Source: Chrysochromulina tobinii (taxonomy: Eukaryota; Haptophyta; Prymnesiales; Chrysochromulinaceae). From it: a stretch of 10,095 nucleotides of DNA. This document shows positions 1-6,500 of the stretch, piece after piece; the stretch's first letter is position 1, and each line of letters starts with the position of its first letter. A model generated the notes under the pieces. That model was not told where the DNA came from, made no database searches, and saw only the letters and a program-made list of their open reading frames with translations. The position numbers were made by a program, and so were the translations under genes. The DNA lies in assembly GCA_001275005.1 (NCBI GenBank), contig JWZX01002014.1:1-10095 (forward strand), written 5' to 3'.

Positions 1-584
1 GCCCACTCAGCTTGCATCATTACGCCGGCTTGCTTTTGTGGATCTGGTAGTGCTCCCACGGGCGACTCATTGTTGATACAGTACTGTACGTGGATGTTGC
101 ACCCCAATCCAGCGCCTGTGAATGTGAAAATGGTCATCGCTAATTTCCCAATCCCGCATTCTGGAGCCAAAAATGGACTTGTGATTGCGGTTCATCAGAG
201 CTACACAAGCAGCCTGGTGAGCCTGCGCGACAACCCGGTCCCTGCTGAAAGCTAGACCAGGCTTAACATCGCGGTGGGGGGCGGGGAAAACACACCCGAT
301 CCATCGTCGCTCGAAAACACACCCGATCCATCGTCGCTCGACTTTCGAAAGATCGAAAGAGGAGCAATCTCATGCTCATCATATGCCTGTGATGGTCATA
401 AGCAATGCGCGATCGAGCGCTCTTCGAGAATCCCACAGGGAATCTAAAGGCGCGAGCAGCAATCAGATCGCCTCTCGAACTCTCGGTGCATTCACCAGTG
501 ACTGCGCATCAAACATCTTCGAGCATCCCCTTTGATCTCGAATCGCGAGCGGTATATCTCCTGGTGCAGATGAGAGATGGCCGA
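1..584. other. Non-coding flank downstream of the MORC gene
   Basis: No gene is supported here. The region is visibly less GC-rich than the coding part. A 61-codon frame at 70-255 starts with TTG and has no recognisable content, and the 405-719 plus-strand frame mostly overlaps the antisense of the MORC 3' end. No canonical AATAAA is visible on the minus strand after the TAA at 585. The only structure is the 27-bp duplication at 286-339 and the small palindromes beside it. Confidence 0.6.
286..339. repeat. Perfect 27-bp tandem duplication in the 3' flank
   Basis: A 27-bp unit beginning GAAAACACACCCGATCC occurs twice end to end without mismatch. It is followed by TTTCGAAA, an 8-bp palindrome, and by short repeats of CGAAAGA. 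It lies about 250 bp beyond the stop codon of the MORC gene and codes for nothing I can support. Confidence 0.95.
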
Positions 585-3500
585 TTACAGCGACGCTATG
601 GGGCGCTTGCGTGCTGCTCTCTCTTTGGCTCTCACGACCTCGCCTTCCGCAGTGAGGCCGTACTTGTCTGCATCCTGCCACCAGAGGGGCGGACGGCCGT
701 GATTCGTCTCCTTGCCTAGTGCCGTGACCACGTCGGCCTGCAGCAGACTGTGATCGTGAGTAATCTTGCCGCGTGTGGACGACTTACCGTGCTGGTCCAC
801 GTAGTCAATGATGGCCGCTCGCGTCGAGTGGCCGTCGCACAGGGCGCGGAAGATGTCGTAGCGCAGCGAGCCCTCGTGGGGCGGCTCCGGCGGCTTGGGC
901 TCCTCCTCGTCGTCCTCGTCCTCGTCTTCGTGTTCGTGTTCGTCCTCGACGTCGTCGTCCTCGTCCTCATCCTCATTCTGTCCATACTCCGCCGGCCGCT
1001 GCTTGCACGTCCCCACATGCCTCGCGAGCGCGCCATGGTTACCGAACGTGCGGGCGCAGTACCCGCACCACAGCCCGGGGGCCGCCGGCTCCTCCTTCAC
1101 AACTCCTCCTCCACACGACAGCCTGGGGGCCGGCTCCTCCTCAGCCTCAGCCTCCTCCTTCACCGCCCCGGCCTCCTCCTCCGCTCGTGCCTCCTCTCCA
1201 TGCTCCATGCCGTCCTTGATGTCCTCGCCTTCCGCAGTGAGGCCGTACTTGTCCGCATCCTGCCACCAGAGGGGCGGACGGCCGTGCTTCGTCTCCTTGC
1301 CTAGTGCCGTGACCACGTCGGCCTGCAGCAGACTGTGATTGTGAGTAATCTTGCCGCGTGTGGACGACTTACCGTGCTGGTCCACGTAGTCAATGATGGC
1401 CGCTCGCGTCGAGTGGCCGTCGCACAGGGCACGGAAGATGTCGTAGCGCAGCGAGCCCTCGTGGGGCGGCTCCGGCGGCTTGGGCTCCTCGTCGTCCTCG
1501 TCCTCGTCGTCCTCGTCTTCGTCTTCGTCCTCGTCCTCGTCCTCGTCCTCATCACCCTCCTCGTCCAGCGGCTGCACAAATTTGGCAAGCACGTCCTCCT
1601 TCACGCCATCATCATCGTACTCGACGTTGTACGTGGCACCGCCCGAGCCAACGGCCAAGATCGTGCCACGCCACCACGCGTTGGCGCCCGACTTTAGGCG
1701 ACGTGCCCCCTTGGAATAGGACGCCAAATGGCGAGCGAGCACGCGTGCGCCCACGCTTAAGACGGCCTGTGCCTCAGCGGCGGCGGCCCCTAGAGCGGCG
1801 GCCCCTCGAGCAGCGCCCGCGACGGCGGCCTTGCGAGGTGGGCGCTCGCTATTGCGCTCCGGTGCGGTTGCATGCTCTGATGCAGCGTGCGACAGCGCGT
1901 CGTGCTGAGCAGACCGGAAGTAGTGATCGTAAGCGCCTTCAGGCACCCGCTCCACGTGTACCTGCTCGAGGTCGTGCAAGAACTTGCCTCCCTCGGCGCC
2001 ACACGGCTGGTCGGGGTAAGTGACCTCGAAGGTGCAGTTGAGAGGATCACGCTTGCGCTGTGGCAATGATGCTGGCCCCACGACAGTGACGGTGCCGTAC
2101 TGGAACCGCTCGAGATGGCCCGCCATCGTCTTCGTCCACCACACGCGCACGAGGCCCCCTACAATGAGCTCCGCGTACATGAGCTTGGCGTGAGCTTCAT
2201 AAGGGGCCCGCCACTCGGCCGCATCGCGATCCGCTTGGGACGACGCTCGGGACGACAACGGCGGCGCTGTCCCGAGCGGTGGCGTGGCCGGTGGCGGCGG
2301 TGCGGCGGCCATGGGCGGCGGCGGCACGGCCGCCGGTGGCTTCCAATGCTTGGGTTTCTTGCGGGGATCCATAGTGGGAAGTAGCCGCTCAGGCACTTTG
2401 TGCATGCGGCCCATCGCCCCCCACTGCGTCCTTTGCGGTGGTGGGGGGGCGGCGGCGGTCGCGGTTGCGGCGGTCACGGCGGCGGTCGCGGCGGCGGCGG
2501 TGGCGCTGGTCGCGGCGAGACACTCCCTAGGACGCTTGAGCGGTGAGCTGCTTCCGGCCGCCGCACTCTCAACCTCGCAGGGCCTGACCTGAGCGCCGTC
2601 ATGAGCGCTCTCGTCGGCAGTGGCCGATCCGGTTTCCAACACGGCGGTTCGGTCGTCCTTGAACTCGTCCTTGCCTCGAGCTGGGGACGATCGGCCTCGG
2701 GCTGGCTTGGCCGTGCGCGCTGCCTGCTGCTGCTGCATCGCGCCCGCCACCTGCGCCCGAGTTGCTGCGGCCTCGGTGAGCAACCTCCTCGCAGCCTCCT
2801 CTTTGCGCTCAGCCGCGGCCAACGCGGCCGTTAGCTCCTCATCCAACGCCGGAGCAGGCTCTTCCACAGCCTCCCGAGTCAGATCCTGCTCATCACGAGA
2901 TTGGATCTGACGAGATTGGATCTGACGAGATTGGATCTGAGTCGGATCCTGCTCAACACGATCGAGCCATGCCTTAACGATCGCGTCGAGGCGCGCCTCT
3001 TGACCGCGGGGGCACTTGCCGTGGAGCCAGCCCGAGAGCGCCTGTTTGGTGCAGCCGAGACGCGAGGCCAGCTTGGACTGAATCCCGCCGAGCTGCGCCA
3101 TCCTCTCGCGCAGAGTACGGGCGAGACTCGCATGAGAGAAGGGCTCGGCGTCGTCCTGGGCTCTGGTCTCGGCGTCGTCCTGGGCTCTGGTCTCGGCTGT
3201 CGCCGCTGCCCTGGCCCTCTCTGCACCAGTACTCTCGACCGCCGCCTCGGCGCCTGCGTCCTCCTCCATCAGCAGCGTCACTTCCTCGTCGTTCATTTGC
3301 TCCAGTTTCTCCAAGAGCGCGTCAGGATCCTCCTCGTCCTCCTCCTCCTTTGTGATGGTCGCCAGCCGTCCACGCGCCGCGTCAGATCCAATCGCATCGG
3401 CCGAAGCGTCCTCGTCTTCGTCTTCGTCCTCATCGACCTCCTCCACCTCCATCTCGGAATCTCCCTCCTCGACCTTCACCTCTAGCCCCTCGTCCTCCTT

Positions 3501-6500
3501 GCCCTCCTTGCCCTCCTCGCCCTCCTCGCCCTCCTTGCCCTCCTTTCCCTCCTCGTCGGCCCTTTGCCCGGGAGTAGCAGTGGGAGATGATGCTTGCTTG
3601 AGCTGCGCGAGCTGAGGGCGGCCGCATGCTACGTTGGAGGAGGTCTTTGCCCGGGACGACGCCTCGACCATTCTGTCCACCTCGTCCATCTCCATCGCTT
3701 CGCTCGCCTCCGCCGCCGAGCCCTCGTGCGCCGCGCCCGCGCCCTCCGCCGCGCGCGCTCTACTCGGCGCGCCCGCGCTCTTGGCCAAAAGTGGCTCGCT
3801 CACCAGACGCGCGAGTCCCGCGGCCGCCTGCTTGCGCCATGCGAGCGCTCGCTCATGCCAATCAGCCGACTCGTCCGCCGTCGTCGTCCCTGCTCTCTCG
3901 CGCAAGCGCGTCGCCTGCGCGAGAGCTGGCGCGAGAGCCTCCTCCAGCATCGCATGCACATGGGCCTCATTAATCTCGTCAATCTCGTCAATCTCCTCCA
4001 GCATCGCATGCACACGGCCCTCGCACTCCGCGGGGCGTACTCCAACGGAGTGTTCGGGGCGCCGTGCACGACCTCGGAGAGTTGCTCGTCTCCCGGTACC
4101 GCTCACGGCCGTCGGTGGCGCTGGCTGTGAGGACAAGGGGATCTGCTGGATGTGCCGCCGCTCGACGCGGTCCTCGACATCGCCATCATCGTACTTTACC
4201 CCATATGTGCCGTCGCTATTGACTGCAACCACTGCGCCTGTGTAGTAATGGCCAGCCCCCCAACCTTTATTTTTCCGGGGCTTCTCGTACGCGTGAAAGC
4301 ACGCCTTGACCCGCGCCCCGATGGCAAGAGGCTGCTCGGGAGGCTGCTCGGAGGTAGCCTCGGTGGCGGCAGAGAGGGTCGCTGGACCGGCCGAGCGTTC
4401 TGACGGGCGCTCATTACGGCGCCCCACCGTGCCAAAGGACGTTGCGTCGATCTTGGCGCCCAGCATCACCGTCGGCGACCTGCAATGCCGACCAGCAGCA
4501 CCGCCGCCACGGCCGCCGCCACCGCCGCTTGCCGAGGGCGCCGCGAGTGCCTCCGCCTCCTCCGCCTCTTCCGCCTCCTCTGCCTCCTCCGCCTCCTCAG
4601 CCGCTGTCGAACTCCTTTCATGCTGAGTCAACGACAACGACTTCGGCGTCCGCCGATGGGATGTCGGCGCTGGCAGCGGCGCTCGCGCCGGCGCTGGCGG
4701 AGCTGGCGGTGCTGGCGGCAGTACTGCTGCGGCGGAGGCTGCGACGCTCGTTTTCGTGTATCGGACTCCCGGGTTGACGAATCCCGGAAAGAGCGCTTGC
4801 TCTTGTGCAGCCGGCCACTGGGCGGTTGACTGGCGCTCCGCCTCAATGTACCTCGCGTAGCACAAGGCCGCCTCCTCCGGCGTCGCAAAGGTGCCCATTG
4901 AGCGCCCCTTGCCATTCTCAGTGACCTGGACCTCATACACGTCGAACTTGGCACCCTTCCTCTTCCACACGCCTTTGAAGCCAGTCTGACTCTTCGAGGA
5001 CAGCACCAGCTCGAGCCCCTCGGCCGCCGCGGCCGCCCTGGCCACATCCGCGGCAGATGAGTGCACCGGGGTGGCAGTCGCCTGCCGTCGCCGCAGCTGC
5101 TCTGTGCTTGCCACAGCGGCCGCACCAACACCAGCAACAGCGCCAACCGCCGGCGCCGCATTCCGCTGCCCTGCTATTGAGCGCATTGCGCTTGACGAAG
5201 CCGCGGCCCGCTGCCTTGCTGTTGAGCGCATGGCGCTTGACGAAGCCGCGGCCTCAGCAGCACGAGAGGGCGCTACGTCGGCGGCCACAGCGTCTGGCTG
5301 TTCCAACGAGGCGGGTTCCACAGAGGCCGGCGCAGCTGAAGCCGGTGGCCGTGGCATCTCAGCCGTGTCGCCCACCAACACGGCGCTCGCACACTCGGGC
5401 CGTAGCATGCGCTGCAGCATGGTACGCCGCAGCTCATCCGCCGCCGCATCCACCCGCCGGAGGTTGAACATATCCTTATCCGTCACGTTCGGGAATTTCC
5501 AGACGAGCTTCTCGCCGTCGCGCCGGAAGGCCACGCTCGCCATGAGCCGGGTGCCGGGCGAGATGCCTATGAACACCTCTTCGCACGTCTGGTCCACCTC
5601 ATACTCGAGATCGAACCAGCCGCTCTCGCCCAAATCGGGTCGATGGCGCAACGTGGCACGCCACCAGTCGTCGTGGGCTGCCTCGGCGTCGTCGTGGGCG
5701 TCGTCGTGCTGATCGCCCTCGGACAGCCACCAAACCTCGACGTAGCAGCCCGAGAGGGAGGCGGGCGCTGGGCTCATCGAGCGATCGAGCTCATTCGGAT
5801 CGAAGACGGTCTCCACGAGCTCATTCGCGCGGTAGCTGCGGGCTGAGAGTAACATGTCGTCCATGCGCAGCTTGTACCGTCCAGCTGAGACAGCGATCAC
5901 CCTGCCGACCGTGGTGTCGCTAATATCCTTAGGCCGCATACGTGCCTCGCGCTGGCACTCGTCGGCGAGCGACTTTCTGGGGTGGCCCTTGTGCTTGGGC
6001 GTCGCAGCCCATGGAAGCGGCCTGACCTCGGCGTCCAGGCTCGAACCAGAGCCCGAGGCCTCCGCCGCCGCGGCGGTGGCGGCGACTGCGGCGGCGGCCA
6101 GAGGAAGGCTTTTGATGGCGTCGAGGCGTGGCGCCACCTTCTCCCTCAGGTGTTTCTGGCAGGATCGCTTGACGGCGTTCTTGAGGCTCGCGAAGAGCTC
6201 AGCTCGCTTGTACACCGCCTTGTTGTGCTCGGGCGCCAGATAGTTCTCGGAGACGTAGCCAGTGAGCCCTTGGCCGTAGTGCGTAATGCGCCGCGTCGAG
6301 GTGGCAATCGAATTAGAGGCCGCTAGCACGAGCTTCTCGAGGATGCGAATCAGTCGCCCGTTGTGATAGAACGCGAAGCCTGTCTGCTCCTCCGTAACCG
6401 CTCTCTTGCGCTCCGACATCACCGTGGCACTCACGCCTTTGAGAGAGCCACTGGGCCACGAAAGCGTGTTGTACACGTCATCGAGTGTCTGCGCGTAGCC

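Noticed and set aside
70-255. 61-codon plus-strand frame
   Set aside because: Starts with TTG, no domain, and no context supporting translation.
405-719. 104-codon plus-strand frame starting with ATG
   Set aside because: Its last part is antisense to the duplicated module, and the rest shows no recognisable content.
750-1304. 184-codon plus-strand open frame with long Val/Leu runs
   Set aside because: The Val/Leu runs are the acidic microsatellite read backwards, not a membrane segment of a real gene; the duplicated block makes the same false peptide twice.
2896-2940. CRISPR-like array
   Set aside because: The 15-bp units are directly adjacent without spacers and lie in frame inside a coding region.
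3634-4245. 203-codon plus-strand open frame, Ser/Arg/Ala-rich
   Set aside because: It is the antisense shadow of the MORC gene in GC-rich repeats; it has no domain and matches the length of many other such shadows here.
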